Position numbers and translations under genes: made by a program. From the NCBI GenBank assembly GCA_021740905.1, contig JAIOYV010000015.1:22119-86118 (forward strand): a stretch of 64,000 bases of DNA, read 5' to 3'. Below are positions 63,878-64,000 of this stretch, in pieces. How positions within the stretch are numbered: position 1 is the first letter of the stretch; each line of letters opens with the position of its first letter. The stretch is from Bacteroidales bacterium (GTDB lineage Bacteria > Bacteroidota > Bacteroidia > Bacteroidales > M50B96). Below the pieces are notes generated by a model, which saw nothing but the letters and a program-made list of their open reading frames with translations, made no database searches and was not told the DNA's origin.

Positions 63878-64000
63878 TAGGTTGACACGAAGTTTAGTTG
63901 AAAACTTTCGTAAATTAGCTAAAATGAAAAGTCAACGAAAAGAGAGGAGGACATTCAGCACAGCTTTCAAGAAAGAGAAAGTTGGGTTGTTTGACAAAGG
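63878..64000 (+). mobile_element. Left end of an IS3-family insertion sequence (cut by the window edge)
   Basis: The element begins near TAGGTTGACACGAAGTTTAG, a plausible terminal inverted repeat, and leads after about 27 bases into a transposase start. The right end, the second reading frame and the target duplication lie outside the window, so the exact boundary is an estimate. Confidence 0.5.
63925..64000 (+). CDS. IS3-family transposase OrfA, N-terminal fragment
   Basis: The first 25 residues, MKSQRKERRTFSTAFKKEKV, then GLFDK, match the start of the IS3/IS911-type OrfA helix-turn-helix protein (RRTFSxEFKxEKVxL pattern). The gene runs off the right edge. In the family, OrfA binds the terminal inverted repeats and is fused to the OrfB catalytic part by programmed frameshifting. 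Confidence 0.7.

Noticed and set aside
63601..63888. Minus-strand 95-codon frame at the right end
   Set aside because: It overlaps the sorting domain of paralogue 5 and the antitoxin relic, and has no signal or domain.

Overview
The window looks like chromosome from a member of the Bacteroidota, probably an environmental Bacteroidales/Marinilabiliales-type organism. The evidence is a set of very large secreted proteins ending in type IX secretion system (T9SS) sorting domains, SprB-like repeats, FISUMP-domain proteins, delta-60 repeats, TPR-type histidine kinases, and Bacteroidota-style TAnnTTTG promoter boxes. No rRNA, tRNA, CRISPR array or replication origin was seen. All functional calls come from reading motifs; no database search was run.

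Layout. 0.2-1.3 kb: two small cytoplasmic proteins (PhnB-like VOC and SRPBCC/AHSA1), minus strand. 1.4-9.1 kb: a 2585-aa secreted C39-like cysteine peptidase with SprB repeats. Its near twin (2591 aa) lies at 38.7-46.5 kb. 9.1-18.1 kb: an accessory region on the minus strand holding an outer-membrane barrel protein, a delta-60 protein, an AlbA_2/HATPase protein coupled to a DUF4062 protein, a DUF4236 protein, and a NotI-like restriction endonuclease next to a D12-class adenine methylase. The gaps here carry repeats of several families: three copies of a group II intron-like 3' tail, three direct repeats of about 187 bp (one truncated), two attC-like hairpins, and a 49-bp tandem repeat. 18.1-38.5 kb: a NarL-type response regulator, a roughly 4309-aa mosaic surface protein, a truncated paralogue fragment, two FISUMP proteins and a TPR histidine kinase that plausibly partners the regulator. 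47.2-63.7 kb: five tandem plus-strand paralogues with a propeller-like N-terminal domain, a PKD-like segment, Ig-like repeats and a T9SS sorting domain. Four end in a type A sorting domain and one in a type B domain. 63.7-64 kb: a decayed HigA-like antitoxin start and the left edge of an IS3-family element.

Most of the coding capacity is exported surface protein, and the two-component pair may control some of it. The most unusual part is 10-17.8 kb. There, gene blocks meet at GTT-containing junctions. On one side of each junction the sequence is a conserved hairpin or repeat, and on the other side it diverges. One 67-bp hairpin has outer, middle and inner paired arms, and its first core matches, over nine bases, the 5' boundary of the same gene block 1.55 kb away. 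This is the pattern expected of integron gene cassettes. I propose an atypical Bacteroidota cassette array carrying a restriction-modification pair and other accessory genes, and invaded by group II introns. No integrase is present in the window, so this remains a hypothesis.
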